DNA of 64,000 bases from Clostridium sp. (GTDB taxonomy: Bacteria > Bacillota > Dethiobacteria > Dethiobacterales > Dethiobacteraceae). The DNA lies in NCBI GenBank assembly GCA_018335695.1, contig JAGXRV010000045.1, positions 1 through 64,000 of the forward strand, written 5' to 3'. Positions 9,708 through 21,432 of this stretch are shown piece by piece; position 1 is the first letter of the stretch, and every line of letters begins with the position of its first letter. The notes below the pieces were generated by a model, which did not search any database, was not told the origin of the DNA, and was given only the letters and a program-made list of their open reading frames with translations. Both the position numbers and the translations under genes were made by a program.

Positions 9708-12155
9708 TTATACTTCATTTTCCTCGGCCATTACTCGGGCAATACTTACCACTCTATCGTCCTTATCCAAGCGGATTAAAGTCACGCCTTGGGTATGGCG
9801 TCCCTGCTGCGAGATTTTCGTGACATCTTGGCGAATAACGATACCGCGCGCTGTAATAATCATCACCTCATCACCGGGGCGTGTTAACTTTACACCCATG
9901 ACAGGCCCATTCTTATCAAGAACACGAATTGTATAAATTCCCTTGCCGCCCCTGCTCTGGACTCGATACTCTGAGAAAGGGGTGCGTTTGCCAAACCCGT
10001 GTTCAGTTACCACAAGCAGTTCCGCTTCGCGCTCCATTTCCGGCGATACCGTCTCAAGAGCCATTACTTTATCATCTTTTTTCAGGCTAATTCCACGTAC
10101 GCCCCGGGTTGCCCTGCCCATGGCGCGCACATCACTTTCCGGAAAGCGAATGGCTAAACCGTTGTAGGTAACCAACGCCACTTCATGATTGCCGTCAGTC
10201 AGCTTCACATCAATCAACTCATCGGCCTCTTCCAAAGAGACTGCAATCAGACCTCCTTTACGGGCATTAGAAAACTCCTCCAAGGGAGTTTTTTTCACAT
10301 AGCCGCGACGCGTAGCCATAAACAGGTATTGCCCTGCTGAAAAATCTTTAACCGGAATAACAGCAGTAACCAATTCCCCCGGCTCAACCGCCAATAAGTT
10401 GATTATCGCCGTCCCTCTTGCCTGACGGCCAGCCTCAGGTATTTCAAAAACCTTCCGCCTATACATTCTCCCGCGGTTTGTAAAACAACATAAATAGTCA
10501 TGTGTTGAAGCTACAAAGACGTGTTCCACAAAATCATCGCCTTTTGTTGACATCGCCGTAACGCCTCGCCCGCCGCGACGCTGCACACGATATGTTGTCA
10601 CCGGCAACCTTTTGATATACCCGTTGTGAGTCAGTGTAACTACCATATCTTCCTGTGCAATCAGATCCTCCACGCAAAAGTCATCTTCATGGTCGACAAC
10701 TTGTGTCCTGCGGGCATCGCCGTATTTTGTACGAATTATTGCCAGTTCATCTTTAATGATTTGATAAATCAAGCGTTCATTAAGTAAAATTTCTCTGTAG
10801 TAAGCAATCTTTTTGATTAATTCCAGATATTCGGCTTCCAATTTCTCTCGTTCCAAGCCGGTGAGCCTCTGCAGACGCATATCGAGAATAGCTTGCGCCT
10901 GAAGCTGGCTAAGACTAAATGTTTCTATCAATGCCGCTCGTGCTTCCTCGGTGGTAGCGGAGGCACGAATCAGCTTAATCACAGCGTCTAAGTGACTGAG
11001 GGCGATGCGCAAGCCTTCTAAAATATGGGCGCGCTCCTCCGCCTTGCGCAGGTCATGCCGGGTTCTTCTCGTTACCACCTCTACTTGGTGCTGCAAATAG
11101 CAGGTCAACATCTCTCTCAATTTGAGCACCCGAGGCTTGTTGTCCACCAAAGCCAGCATAATTATCCCAAATGTTTGTTGTAGTTGAGTAAACTTGAATA
11201 ACTGATTAAGCAAAACTTGGGGATTAGTTTCTTTTTTCAGTTCCATTACCATTCGCATACCGTTCCGGTCGGACTCATCACGCAAATCTGTAATTCCTTC
11301 AAGTTTTTTCTCACGAACAAGTTCCGCGATAGCTTCAATTGTTTTCGCTTTATTTACCTGATAGGGCAATTCAGTAACCACAATACGGGATTTCCCGTTT
11401 TCCATCCTTTCAATCTGGGTGATGGCGCGGATTTTTATAATGCCTCTTCCGGTTTTATAGGCGGTGCGAATCCCTTCACGCCCCAATATCAGGCCTCCCG
11501 TAGGAAAGTCCGGACCGGTTATCTTCTGGAAAATTTCTTTATCATCACACTCCGGGTTATCAATGATGTGTACCAGGGCATCTACCACTTCCCGCAGGTT
11601 ATGGGGCGGGATATTAGTAGCCATGCCGACTGCAATACCGGTAGAGCCGTTTAGCAGCAGATTAGGGAAACGGGCAGGTAAAACGGCCGGCTCTTCTAGC
11701 GTATCATCAAAGTTTGCTCTAAAATCAACCGTCTCCTTCTGAAGATCAGAAAGCATTTCGACGGCGATTTTTGCCATCCTGGCTTCCGTGTAACGCATAG
11801 CTGCCGCCGGGTCACCGTCTACAGAACCAAAATTGCCATGCCCATCAACTAAGGGATAGCGGCTGGAAAAATCTTGGGCTAAACGCACCATGGCGTCATA
11901 GACTGCCGTATCGCCATGCGGATGATATTTACCCAAAACCTCCCCCACAAGACGAGCCGATTTTTTGTGAGGCTTATCGGGCAACATGCCCAAATCATGC
12001 ATTGCGTATAAAATGCGCCGGTGAACAGGCTTTAACCCGTCACGCACATCAGGCAGAGCACGACTGACAATAACACTCATTGCATAATCTAAAAAAGACC
12101 CCTTTATTTCTTCATGAATGGGAATCGGAATAATTTTCCCGTGTGTAAAATTCAC
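9708..12155 (-). CDS. gyrA: DNA gyrase subunit A
   Basis: Breakage-reunion subunit of gyrase (A2B2), introducing negative supercoils. The 815-residue protein contains the catalytic Tyr122 in [10 protein letters not shown], the quinolone-determining region [10 protein letters not shown] (Thr at the position of E. coli Ser83) and the GyrA-box QRRGGRG in the C-terminal DNA-wrapping domain, whose blades fill about residues 510-815. It begins with ATG after GGGAGGTGATG, 17 bp past gyrB, on the leading strand of the left replichore. ParC is an alternative for the fold, but the GyrA-box and the gyrB partner decide. Confidence 0.99.
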   Translation of the reverse strand: MNFTHGKIIPIPIHEEIKGSFLDYAMSVIVSRALPDVRDGLKPVHRRILYAMHDLGMLPDKPHKKSARLVGEVLGKYHPHGDTAVYDAMVRLAQDFSSRYPLVDGHGNFGSVDGDPAAAMRYTEARMAKIAVEMLSDLQKETVDFRANFDDTLEEPAVLPARFPNLLLNGSTGIAVGMATNIPPHNLREVVDALVHIIDNPECDDKEIFQKITGPDFPTGGLILGREGIRTAYKTGRGIIKIRAITQIERMENGKSRIVVTELPYQVNKAKTIEAIAELVREKKLEGITDLRDESDRNGMRMVMELKKETNPQVLLNQLFKFTQLQQTFGIIMLALVDNKPRVLKLREMLTCYLQHQVEVVTRRTRHDLRKAEERAHILEGLRIALSHLDAVIKLIRASATTEEARAALIETFSLSQLQAQAILDMRLQRLTGLEREKLEAEYLELIKKIAYYREILLNERLIYQIIKDELAIIRTKYGDARRTQVVDHEDDFCVEDLIAQEDMVVTLTHNGYIKRLPVTTYRVQRRGGRGVTAMSTKGDDFVEHVFVASTHDYLCCFTNRGRMYRRKVFEIPEAGRQARGTAIINLLAVEPGELVTAVIPVKDFSAGQYLFMATRRGYVKKTPLEEFSNARKGGLIAVSLEEADELIDVKLTDGNHEVALVTYNGLAIRFPESDVRAMGRATRGVRGISLKKDDKVMALETVSPEMEREAELLVVTEHGFGKRTPFSEYRVQSRGGKGIYTIRVLDKNGPVMGVKLTRPGDEVMIITARGIVIRQDVTKISQQGRHTQGVTLIRLDKDDRVVSIARVMAEENEV

Positions 12156-12172
12156 CAGGCATCACCTCCCGT

Positions 12173-14370
<2,198 letters not shown>

Positions 14371-14392
14371 CGAATCCCTCCTAAATAAAATT

Positions 14393-14974
14393 TTAACTGA
14401 TTTTAGTTTGCCCATGATACTCTGTTTTACAGCAAAGACAAATCTCCTCTCTCTCTGCTGTCACTATCGGCATTCCACAGATAACGCATGACGGATATCC
14501 CTGCTGTCTGTACCATTGAATTCTCTTTTGCTGAGAAATAAAAAAACTCTTGATAATCATTTCTAAATCTTGTGTTAGCGAAGCATTTTCAAACGCTTTT
14601 TCTATCCGCAAGAGGATTTGTCCTTCCAGCTGCTGTTCTCGCCAGTTTTCTTTTTTTGCCGGCAGTTTTGATTGCATTAAAATCGGTTCTTTTCCGCCGA
14701 CTTGATAGTGAATATTTGTGAGAATGTTTGTTTTTACAGCTTTATTTAAAGAACTAACAATTTGTTTTTTTTGCAATGATAAATGCTGAGCCCATACAGA
14801 ATCACGCACCCAAACAAAAAGCACACCATTTTCAAACATGGTTGCTTTTGCTTTAGCAGCAATCTGCAAGCCCACCACATCAGGCCAAGCATCAATCAGC
14901 ATTTGTCCTTTAATTTGTTTGGCATTGGGGAGTCTTTTTAACGTTTTAACAAGAAGTTGCTCAATAGGAATCAA
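14393..14974 (-). CDS. DUF721 (DciA-like) protein with C-terminal zinc ribbon
   Basis: 193 residues starting at a TTG that directly follows the recF stop, with GAGGTG 6 nt upstream. Residues 1-95 match the DUF721 fold (LIDAWPDVVG, FVWVRDSVWAQHLSLQKKQI). This is the core of DciA, the ancestral loader of the replicative helicase, but the same family is also found in bacteria with DnaC/DnaI-type loaders. Residues 161-185 add four or five cysteines (C163, C166, C179, C181, C182), probably a zinc knuckle. Its place between recF and gyrB in the origin cluster supports a replication role. Direct evidence for helicase loading in this organism is missing. Confidence 0.85.
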   Translation of the reverse strand: MIPIEQLLVKTLKRLPNAKQIKGQMLIDAWPDVVGLQIAAKAKATMFENGVLFVWVRDSVWAQHLSLQKKQIVSSLNKAVKTNILTNIHYQVGGKEPILMQSKLPAKKENWREQQLEGQILLRIEKAFENASLTQDLEMIIKSFFISQQKRIQWYRQQGYPSCVICGMPIVTAEREEICLCCKTEYHGQTKIS

Positions 14975-16081
14975 TTATAACACCTCGCCGCGTAAAACGT
15001 TAAACCTTTTGACGGAATGTTTAAAATTTCCCAGTCTTTCAGCTTCCGTACCGGTAATAAATGTTTGAACCCGTCCTTCTATAGTTTCCACTAAAAACCG
15101 ACGGCGGCTCTCATCCAATTCAGAAAATACATCGTCAAACAGTAAGACCGGATACTCACCCATTTCTCCTTTTACATACTCCAATTCCGCCAATTTAAGA
15201 GCAAGCACTATGGTTCGCTGCTGTCCTTGGGAAGCATACATTTTTGCATTTTTACCGTTAATAAAAAAGAGGATATCATCTCGATGGGGACCTACTAATG
15301 TTTGCCCCCAGCGTACTTCTTCCTGTTTTCTTTTTTCTAAGCTTTCTAGAAGTGATTGACGTATCTGTTCAGGGTGAGAATTTTCCTGATAAGCTGATAA
15401 AGATAAATAATTTATCTGCAAATTTTCACGGCTTCCCGTCAACTTACGATGCGCCAATCTAGCCAAAAGACTGATCCGATGAAGAGCCGCCATTCTTTTT
15501 GTTAATATTTTAACAGCCTGCATAACAAGTTGCTCATTCCAACTCTCAATTTCCTGCGAACCAATTATTTTCTCCCGATATTTTTTAAGCAGAAAATTAC
15601 GTTGTTTCACTATCTGCTGATAACGCCCCAATTCATATTCATATACCGGAGAAACTTTAGCTATCTCTTCATCTAAAAAACGCCTTCTTATCTGAGGTTG
15701 TCCTTTTACTAAAGTTAAATCTTCGGGAGTAAACATTACCGGAATTAATTGACCTAAGTACTTTTTTCTTTCTGTGAGCACATTTTCATTTTTAAAGATT
15801 TTTCTTTTTTTTTCTGATTCATAACAAACTTGCTGTGTCTGTTTTCCAAAACGATTGTTTACTATCCCAGAAACAAGACAACTTTTTTTCCCCCAAAAAA
15901 CGAATTCACTTTCATGATGTGTCCGAAAAGAGGACCCTGAAGCTAAAAATGAAATTGATTCAAGTAAATTCGTTTTACCTTGCCCATTAGCTCCTACAAA
16001 TAAATTCAAATTCTGCTCTAAATCAAGTTCAAGTTGAGCATAATTACGAAAATTAACAAGTTTAAGTCTCTCTATTCTCAA
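14975..16081 (-). CDS. recF: DNA replication and repair protein RecF
   Basis: SMC-like ATPase that helps RecO and RecR load RecA at gaps. 368 residues. Walker A is GANGQGKTN at residues 31-39. The signature region is ASQGQQRTIVLALKLAE and Walker B is LLFDDVFSELD, followed by ITGTE. It lies 19 bp after dnaN. The small S4-domain gene (yaaA/rlbA) often found between dnaN and recF is absent here. Confidence 0.98.
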   Translation of the reverse strand: MRIERLKLVNFRNYAQLELDLEQNLNLFVGANGQGKTNLLESISFLASGSSFRTHHESEFVFWGKKSCLVSGIVNNRFGKQTQQVCYESEKKRKIFKNENVLTERKKYLGQLIPVMFTPEDLTLVKGQPQIRRRFLDEEIAKVSPVYEYELGRYQQIVKQRNFLLKKYREKIIGSQEIESWNEQLVMQAVKILTKRMAALHRISLLARLAHRKLTGSRENLQINYLSLSAYQENSHPEQIRQSLLESLEKRKQEEVRWGQTLVGPHRDDILFFINGKNAKMYASQGQQRTIVLALKLAELEYVKGEMGEYPVLLFDDVFSELDESRRRFLVETIEGRVQTFITGTEAERLGNFKHSVKRFNVLRGEVL

Positions 16082-16100
16082 GGGTTTCTCCTTACAAAGC

Positions 16101-17204
16101 TTAAATTTTAATTGGCAAGACTAGATAAAGATATTCTTGATGCAGGGAATCCCTTAATATACAAGGTTTATTAGGACCTGTCAGCTCGATTATACACTTA
16201 TCCCCCTCGGAAATTTTCAGCATTTCAAGTATAAAACGAGAATTTAAAGAGATTTCTTGTTCTTCTCCCTCCAGCAGAGAGGAGATTTTTTCTTGATTTT
16301 TTCCGTATTTAGAAGCCGTTCTTATGACCAAATAATCTTTACTAAAGAAAAAGCGCATTATGTTGTTTGTGCCTTCCGATATAAGTGACGATCTCTCCAC
16401 AGCCTGCATAAATTTTAAACAGTCAAGAGTAGCACTTCCAGTAAAATTATTAGGAATTACTCTTTCAACATCAGGAAAAGTTTCTTCCAACAAACGAGAA
16501 ATAATTTTCTTTTCTCTGCAGTTTAATAATATTTGATTTTGTGATACAAAAACTTGAATAGTTTCTTCTTCCTCTGTGAAAATACGAAGGACTTCTTGTA
16601 AATTTTTAGCCGGAACCAAAAATTTACCGGAATTGACCGTTTTATTTACCCGACAACTTGTCGTGGCCAGTCTAAAGGTATCTGAGGCAAATAATGTTAA
16701 CCTATTTTCCTGAAGTAAAAATAACAAACCGTTAAAAACCGGTTTTAGCTCATCATTAGAAACGCAAAATAATGTTTGCCTTAAAGCTCTGCGAAAATCT
16801 GCTACTTTTACATTAAAACTTAATTTAACTGTTTGTGAGGAAAACTGTGGAAAAGAAGGATATTCTTCCGGACTGAAACCGTATAACTGGAACTCAGATT
16901 GTCCGCTTACAATCTCGGTAAGATAATTTTCAAGATTAACAGTCAATTGCACAGTTTCTCCCGGCAGCTTACGTATAATTTCCACTACTTTGGACGGCAG
17001 CACCACTTTAGCTGTTTCCTGCTGTTCTACGGCAAACGTCGAACTAATACCTAATTCCAGATTTGTAGCTGATAGAGTCATACTATTCCCTTCACAAGTG
17101 AAAAGAATTCCTTCCAGCATCGCCAGATTACTTTTAATTGATACCGCTTTAGCTACAGTTTGCAAATGTTCTGCCAAAATAGCACGAGGGATAGACAAGT
17201 GCAT
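16101..17204 (-). CDS. dnaN: DNA polymerase III beta subunit (sliding clamp)
   Basis: Ring-shaped processivity clamp; two 367-residue subunits encircle DNA. Three clamp repeats of about 120 residues are visible in outline. The start is an ATG 6 nt after GGAGG. The C-terminal PIKI is in place of the usual PxR/PxK end and the protein is of family length. It is transcribed away from dnaA across an intergenic region that carries half of the origin, and precedes recF. Confidence 0.98.
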   Translation of the reverse strand: MHLSIPRAILAEHLQTVAKAVSIKSNLAMLEGILFTCEGNSMTLSATNLELGISSTFAVEQQETAKVVLPSKVVEIIRKLPGETVQLTVNLENYLTEIVSGQSEFQLYGFSPEEYPSFPQFSSQTVKLSFNVKVADFRRALRQTLFCVSNDELKPVFNGLLFLLQENRLTLFASDTFRLATTSCRVNKTVNSGKFLVPAKNLQEVLRIFTEEEETIQVFVSQNQILLNCREKKIISRLLEETFPDVERVIPNNFTGSATLDCLKFMQAVERSSLISEGTNNIMRFFFSKDYLVIRTASKYGKNQEKISSLLEGEEQEISLNSRFILEMLKISEGDKCIIELTGPNKPCILRDSLHQEYLYLVLPIKI

Positions 17205-17436
17205 AACTATTTTCCTCCAAAACTAAAGATATTTAAAAAAATAATAGTAAAAGTAGTAGGGGATGTTGATATTGTGGATAAAGCAGAAAAAAAGAAAAGC
17301 AATCATAGTTTATGCTTGAGGATAACGTAGTGGATAAAAAAAAGTGTTTTCCACGGTTTACACAGCTTACTAAAAAAAAAGTTCAAAGAATTATAAATGA
17401 GTATTTTTTAGTTAACTTATCCACAACTTATCAACA
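17205..17436. other. oriC, dnaA-dnaN part: DnaA boxes and basal unwinding element
   Basis: The 226-bp gap between dnaA and dnaN holds perfect DnaA boxes: TTATCCACA on the plus strand at 17417-17425 and its complement TGTGGATAA at 17273-17281. A one-mismatch box TTATCAACA lies at 17428-17436. Read on the minus strand from the 17273-17281 box, a spacer ending in CCCC (17260-17263) leads into six trinucleotides of the DnaA-trio type at 17242-17259 (CTA CTA CTT TTA CTA TTA), then an A/T-only tract at 17230-17241. This order is the basal unwinding system described in B. subtilis, so strand opening is predicted at about 17225-17260. Confidence 0.85.
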
Positions 17437-18795
17437 CTTGTTGATTTTTTCGATGATCTGTTCGATAGAAGTTTTTAATTTGCGATTATCACGCAAATCT
17501 GTGTCAATTTTCTTGTGAGCGTGCATCACTGTTGTATGGTCACGTCCGCCAAATTCTTCACCTATTTTGGGGAGAGAAGAATCTGTTAATTCACGCGAAA
17601 GATACATCGCTATTTGCCGAGGCAATGCTACATTTTGCGTTCTTTTTTTTGCCTTCAGCTCTTCAATTTTTAATGAGAAATGTTTAGCAGTCTCCTGTTG
17701 AATTTTTTCGATCGTAATAAATTTTGGCTTGTCAGGTTTAGAAAGAATAACCTTAAGAGCTTCCTCTGCCAAGGAAATATCGATTTTTCTGTTAGTCAGA
17801 GAAGAATAAGCAATAACACGAATAAAAGCGCCTTCCAATTCTCGAATATTTGTTACAATATTATTGGCAATATAGAGCATAACATCATCATCAATACTGA
17901 TTTTTTCCGAAAATGATTTTTTTCTCAAAATAGCAATTCTTGTCTCTAAATCGGGAGATTGGATATCAGTAATTAAACCCCATTCAAAACGCGAACGAAG
18001 ACGGTCTTCTAAAGTAGGGATTTCTTTTGGAGGTCTGTCGCTGGAAATAATAATTTGTTTATTGTTTTCGTGTAAGGAATTAAAAGTATGAAAAAACTCT
18101 TCCTGAGTTTGTTCTTTACCCGCCAAAAATTGAATATCATCGATGAGCAAAACATCAATATTTCTGTATTTATTCCGGAAATTCACAGTTTTATTGTCTC
18201 TGATGGAATTAATAAATTCATTAGTAAATTTTTCTGAGGAGATATAGAGAACCCGATAAGCAGGAGTGCTTTCCAGAACATGATGACCGATGGCATGCAT
18301 TAGATGTGTTTTGCCAAGTCCTACACCACCGTAAATAAAAAGAGGGTTATATGCCCTGGAAGGCGCTTCAGAAACAGCCAGGGAAGCAGCATGAGCAAAA
18401 CGATTGCTCAGACCAATAACAAAAGTATCGAATGTATATTTTGGATTAAGCCAAGAAGAAGCATCAAAAATTTTATTTTCGCTTTTTTGAAGTTGTTGCA
18501 GAGAGATATCTTGTGAAGATGTATCAAAACTTTCATCTTCATTGATCCGCGGTGTTGTGAAGTGAATCTGATAAGTTTTATTTGAAACATCTTTTAATGC
18601 TTCGCCGATTAGACTGGCATAACGGCCTTGTAACCAATCCCGCGTAAAATCATTAGGAACACTGATAACTAAAGTGTCATTGGTAAGCGATACCGGACGA
18701 GTAGTTTTTAACCAAGTTTCAAAACTAGGCTTGGTCAATTTTTGTTCAATTTTATTAAGGGTGGCCTGCCAAATATCCAGCAGCTCTTGTTCCAT
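17431..18795 (-). CDS. dnaA: Chromosomal replication initiator DnaA
   Basis: AAA+ initiator that binds DnaA boxes, melts oriC and recruits helicase. 454 residues: domain I 1-85 ([20 protein letters not shown]), linker II, AAA+ domain III with Walker [13 protein letters not shown], Walker [15 protein letters not shown] and sensor [21 protein letters not shown], and DNA-binding domain IV with [22 protein letters not shown] start 7 nt after GGAGG. DnaA boxes flank the gene on both sides, so it probably regulates itself. The leader carries a strong GC hairpin. Confidence 0.99.
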   Translation of the reverse strand: MEQELLDIWQATLNKIEQKLTKPSFETWLKTTRPVSLTNDTLVISVPNDFTRDWLQGRYASLIGEALKDVSNKTYQIHFTTPRINEDESFDTSSQDISLQQLQKSENKIFDASSWLNPKYTFDTFVIGLSNRFAHAASLAVSEAPSRAYNPLFIYGGVGLGKTHLMHAIGHHVLESTPAYRVLYISSEKFTNEFINSIRDNKTVNFRNKYRNIDVLLIDDIQFLAGKEQTQEEFFHTFNSLHENNKQIIISSDRPPKEIPTLEDRLRSRFEWGLITDIQSPDLETRIAILRKKSFSEKISIDDDVMLYIANNIVTNIRELEGAFIRVIAYSSLTNRKIDISLAEEALKVILSKPDKPKFITIEKIQQETAKHFSLKIEELKAKKRTQNVALPRQIAMYLSRELTDSSLPKIGEEFGGRDHTTVMHAHKKIDTDLRDNRKLKTSIEQIIEKINKC

Positions 18796-18829
18796 GAGCG
18801 AACCTCCTAAAAACCATGTTAAGACAAGA

Positions 18830-18850
18830 GTAAGGGGGTATCCCCCCTAC
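18830..18850 (-). promoter_or_regulatory. GC-rich hairpin in the dnaA leader
   Basis: An inverted repeat with five consecutive G-C pairs and flanking GTA/TAC pairs sits 35-55 nt before the dnaA start codon. No T-run follows on the minus strand, so it is not a terminator. It may stabilise the dnaA mRNA or modulate its translation. Confidence 0.5.
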
Positions 18851-18944
18851 AATCGCAATGCAGGAAAAAAAAGATAACTTTCTTACTCAAAAAAAGCCGG
18901 AAATATTTAAACACAGGGTTAAATCCATTATTTTAAGGGAAAAA

Positions 18945-19180
18945 CACAGTTGTCCACAAAATTTTAAACTTATCCACAAAAATTGTGTATAAAAAGATGA
19001 AGCGGCTTGGCAAGCACTTTAGGTTATGATTAATTATAAACTTATACACAAATTGAACAAACGGTTGTTCTCCTTAAAGTGTTTCAGAATAACTCCGATA
19101 TGTAGAAAAATTTGAAAGTAAAACCAACACCATCTTAACAAAATCTGCCGCATACTTCAATAGCGATTGTGGATAGATGA
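18945..19180. other. oriC, upstream part: DnaA box cluster between dnaA and rpmH
   Basis: The 517-bp gap between dnaA and rpmH is non-coding and AT-rich. DnaA boxes seen: TTATCCACA at 18970-18978, TTGTCCACA at 18950-18958, TTATACACA at 19042-19050, its complement at 18984-18992, and CTATCCACA (minus) at 19168-19176. Together with the dnaA-dnaN cluster this gives the bipartite origin usual in Firmicutes. Coding strand also switches here: genes to the left are minus, genes to the right almost all plus. Confidence 0.9.
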
Positions 19181-19223
19181 CTACAAGGCAAGCAACATAA
19201 GGGTTTCTTTAAATGAGCAGATA

Positions 19224-19252
19224 TTGACATTAAATATTGAAAAAGTTATAAT
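19224..19252 (+). promoter_or_regulatory. Sigma-A promoter of the rpmH operon
   Basis: TTGACA at 19224-19229 and TATAAT at 19247-19252, both perfect, separated by 17 bp, about 60 bp upstream of rpmH. Confidence 0.92.
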
Positions 19253-19312
19253 CTGTTTGAAATAGGCAACGGGAGTAAAAAGAGAGTCTTTAAGGCGGGA
19301 GGTGTTACGGAA

Positions 19313-19447
19313 TTGAAACGGACATATCAGCCGAAAGTTAGAAAAAGAAAGCGGATTCACGGTTTTCTTAGTCGCATGTCCACAGCGGCAGGGCGGTTAG
19401 TGATAAAAAGAAGAAGGGCAAAAGGTCGCAAAAAATTGTCTGCATAG
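19313..19447 (+). CDS. rpmH: 50S ribosomal protein L34
   Basis: 44-residue ribosomal protein, highly basic, opening [17 protein letters not shown] and ending in KKLSA, as in L34 throughout bacteria. It starts with TTG after GGGAGGTG, a usual start for L34 in Firmicutes. It is the first gene to the right of oriC, read from a perfect sigma-A promoter, and is followed 33 bp later by rnpA. Confidence 0.98.
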   Translation: MKRTYQPKVRKRKRIHGFLSRMSTAAGRLVIKRRRAKGRKKLSA

Positions 19448-19480
19448 CTTTCAAAAAATTTTGAAGGCGAGATTGTGTAA

Positions 19481-19837
19481 ATGAAAAAAGGAAGATTGAC
19501 GAAAAACTGTGAATACCGGCAAGTTTTTGCTTGCGGTGCGTCTGTGGCAACTCGTGGGCTGGTGTTGTATAGAGTGGAAAACGGTCAGATTGAAAATCGG
19601 GCCGGATTTGTCGTCAGTAAAAAAAACGGCAACGCTGTGACACGTAACCGCATTAAGAGGCTGTTTAAAGAAGCGTATCGTTATTATGCGAGTGAGTTAA
19701 CCAAAGGTTATGACTTAGTCTTTATCGCCAGAGCACCGGCAGCAACATTTGATTTTACGCAGGCCGCCACCGAGATGGAACGCATTTTGAAAAGGGGCGG
19801 CCTTTTTAAAGTTGTTTCAGGAAAAAAATCCGGCTAA
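19481..19837 (+). CDS. rnpA: Ribonuclease P protein component
   Basis: Protein subunit (118 aa) that helps the catalytic RNA of RNase P mature the 5' ends of tRNAs. The RNR motif is seen in [17 protein letters not shown]. The [11 protein letters not shown] strand is also typical. ATG start with a weak GAAGGCGAG ribosome site. The RNA subunit gene is not in the window. Confidence 0.97.
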   Translation: MKKGRLTKNCEYRQVFACGASVATRGLVLYRVENGQIENRAGFVVSKKNGNAVTRNRIKRLFKEAYRYYASELTKGYDLVFIARAPAATFDFTQAATEMERILKRGGLFKVVSGKKSG

Positions 19838-19854
19838 GAACAAAAGGTGAGTTA

Positions 19855-20064
19855 ATGAAATACTTTCTGATCTTTGTGGTATGTTTTTATAGAAAGTTTA
19901 TTTCTCCGTTAAAAAGAACAAGTTGTCGTTTTTATCCGACCTGTTCCCAATATGCCCTTGATGCCTTGGAGCGTTACGGTGCTATTAGCGGAACGTGGAT
20001 GGGACTTAAAAGAATCTGTCGTTGCCATCCGTTCCATCCCGGCGGTTACGACCCGGTAGAATGA
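19855..20064 (+). CDS. yidD: Membrane protein insertion efficiency factor YidD
   Basis: 69-residue protein of the YidD family, marked by [19 protein letters not shown] and by the C-terminal [14 protein letters not shown]. It is thought to sit on the inner face of the membrane through an amphipathic N-terminus and help YidC insertion. It lies 17 bp after rnpA and 23 bp before yidC, the conserved order. Confidence 0.97.
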   Translation: MKYFLIFVVCFYRKFISPLKRTSCRFYPTCSQYALDALERYGAISGTWMGLKRICRCHPFHPGGYDPVE

Positions 20065-20087
20065 CTTGATTTAGAGGGGGATCATTG

Positions 20088-20759
20088 ATGATAACCGCCA
20101 TAGGAGATATTTTAAATCAGATATTGTTGACTTTTGATCGTTTTACCGGAAATTATGCGCTGGCAATTGTCTTGCTTACACTGCTTGTTAGGCTGGTTAC
20201 TTGGCCATTAACGAATAAGCAATTGGTCTCTGCGAAAGCTGTGCAAGAACTGCAGCCGGAAATCAAAAAATTGCAGGAGAAATATAAGAACGATAAGGAA
20301 AAATTGAATGCGGAAACAATGGAGTTGTGGAAGAAGCATAAGGTGAATCCTGCAGCCGGTTGTCTGCCGCTATTGATTCAGATGCCTATTCTTTGGGCAA
20401 TGTTTAATGTTTTGAGGGAGCCTCCGTTGGAAGTGCAGAATTTTATTTTGTTTGGCGTTGATATGCGGCTTTCTGTTAACGATCTGCAGGCCGCCGGTTT
20501 AACGTTCTCGTTAGCAGCACTAGGTTATTATTTGCTTGTAGCTCTTTCAGGAGCAACTACATATGTTCAGCAGAAAATGATGATGACCGACAAGTCGCAA
20601 CAAGCTTTGTTGATTTTTATGCCGATAATGTTATTATATTTTAGCCTGCAGTTTCCAGCCGGACTGGTTCTTTACTGGGTAGTTAACAATGTACTATCGA
20701 TTGTGCATCATTTTCTGATTAACAGACACCCAGCGAAGGGAGCGGTAACTGAAAAATGA
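20088..20759 (+). CDS. yidC: Membrane protein insertase YidC/SpoIIIJ/Oxa1 family
   Basis: 223-residue insertase with about five membrane segments and the conserved groove arginine (Arg35 in VRLVTWPL). The cytoplasmic charged loop KKLQEKYKNDKEKL and the CLPLLIQMPILWAMFNVLR segment are family marks. Unlike B. subtilis SpoIIIJ, no clear lipoprotein signal precedes the first segment. The ATG at 20088 was chosen over a TTG one codon earlier because it is 7 nt after AGGGGG. It overlaps jag by 4 bp. Confidence 0.97.
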   Translation: MITAIGDILNQILLTFDRFTGNYALAIVLLTLLVRLVTWPLTNKQLVSAKAVQELQPEIKKLQEKYKNDKEKLNAETMELWKKHKVNPAAGCLPLLIQMPILWAMFNVLREPPLEVQNFILFGVDMRLSVNDLQAAGLTFSLAALGYYLLVALSGATTYVQQKMMMTDKSQQALLIFMPIMLLYFSLQFPAGLVLYWVVNNVLSIVHHFLINRHPAKGAVTEK

Positions 20760-21379
20760 GAGTGATGGAAGCAGCAGGGAAGACTGTTGAAGAAGCAACC
20801 CAAAAGGCACTGGCGGCATTAAATCTTCCCCTGGAAGATGTGTCGGTAGAGGTTTTAGCTGAGGCAAGCAGCGGTCTTTTTGGACTATTTGGCTCAAAAT
20901 TTGCCAAGGTGCGTGTTTCTGAAAAAGTAACTCCAGATAAATATATGAGTGAGTTTTTAGCAGGTATTTTGCGACATATGGATATCAGCGGCGATGTGGA
21001 CACGAAAAGAGAAGCAGATATTTTGAAAATGAATGTCAGCGGCAGTAAGATGGGAATACTAATCGGAAAGCGCGGTCAAACGCTTAATGCCTTACAATAT
21101 CTCCTGAATGTAGCTTATCACCGCCGTTTTGCCGGGGACGATTGCCGTATAGTGCTCGATGTGGAAGACTATCGCTTAAAGCGAGAGGAAACGCTGCGAA
21201 TGCTGGCTATGAATTTGGCTAAAAAAGCGACGCGTTACCGTCAGGAAGTGGTGCTTGAGCCTATGACTGCACAGGAAAGGCGTATTATTCATACAGCACT
21301 GCAGGACAACGCGGCTGTTTCCACCTTTAGTCAGGGTGAGGAACCTTTTCGTAAAGTAGTGATAGCTCCTAAAAAATAA
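20756..21379 (+). CDS. jag: Jag/KhpB RNA-binding protein (Jag_N-KH-R3H)
   Basis: 207 residues. Jag_N domain at 1-50 (EAAGKTVEEATQKALAALN), KH domain around 80-145 with the GxxG loop in ILIGKRGQTLNALQYL, and R3H domain at about 145-205. KhpB proteins bind many RNAs and in some Firmicutes affect cell elongation and sporulation. It is translationally coupled to yidC through ATGA and followed by a terminator. Confidence 0.97.
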   Translation: MRVMEAAGKTVEEATQKALAALNLPLEDVSVEVLAEASSGLFGLFGSKFAKVRVSEKVTPDKYMSEFLAGILRHMDISGDVDTKREADILKMNVSGSKMGILIGKRGQTLNALQYLLNVAYHRRFAGDDCRIVLDVEDYRLKREETLRMLAMNLAKKATRYRQEVVLEPMTAQERRIIHTALQDNAAVSTFSQGEEPFRKVVIAPKK

Positions 21380-21390
21380 TAAAAACATAA

Positions 21391-21418
21391 AAACCGCTGC
21401 CTGAGGCTGCGGTTTTTT
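21391..21418 (+). terminator. Intrinsic terminator after jag
   Basis: Stem AAACCGC-GCC paired with GGC-GCGGTTT around a 3-nt loop with one T-T mismatch, followed by seven T residues. It ends the rpmH-jag unit just before the mnmE ribosome site. Confidence 0.88.
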
Positions 21419-21432
21419 TAAGAGGTGGTTTT

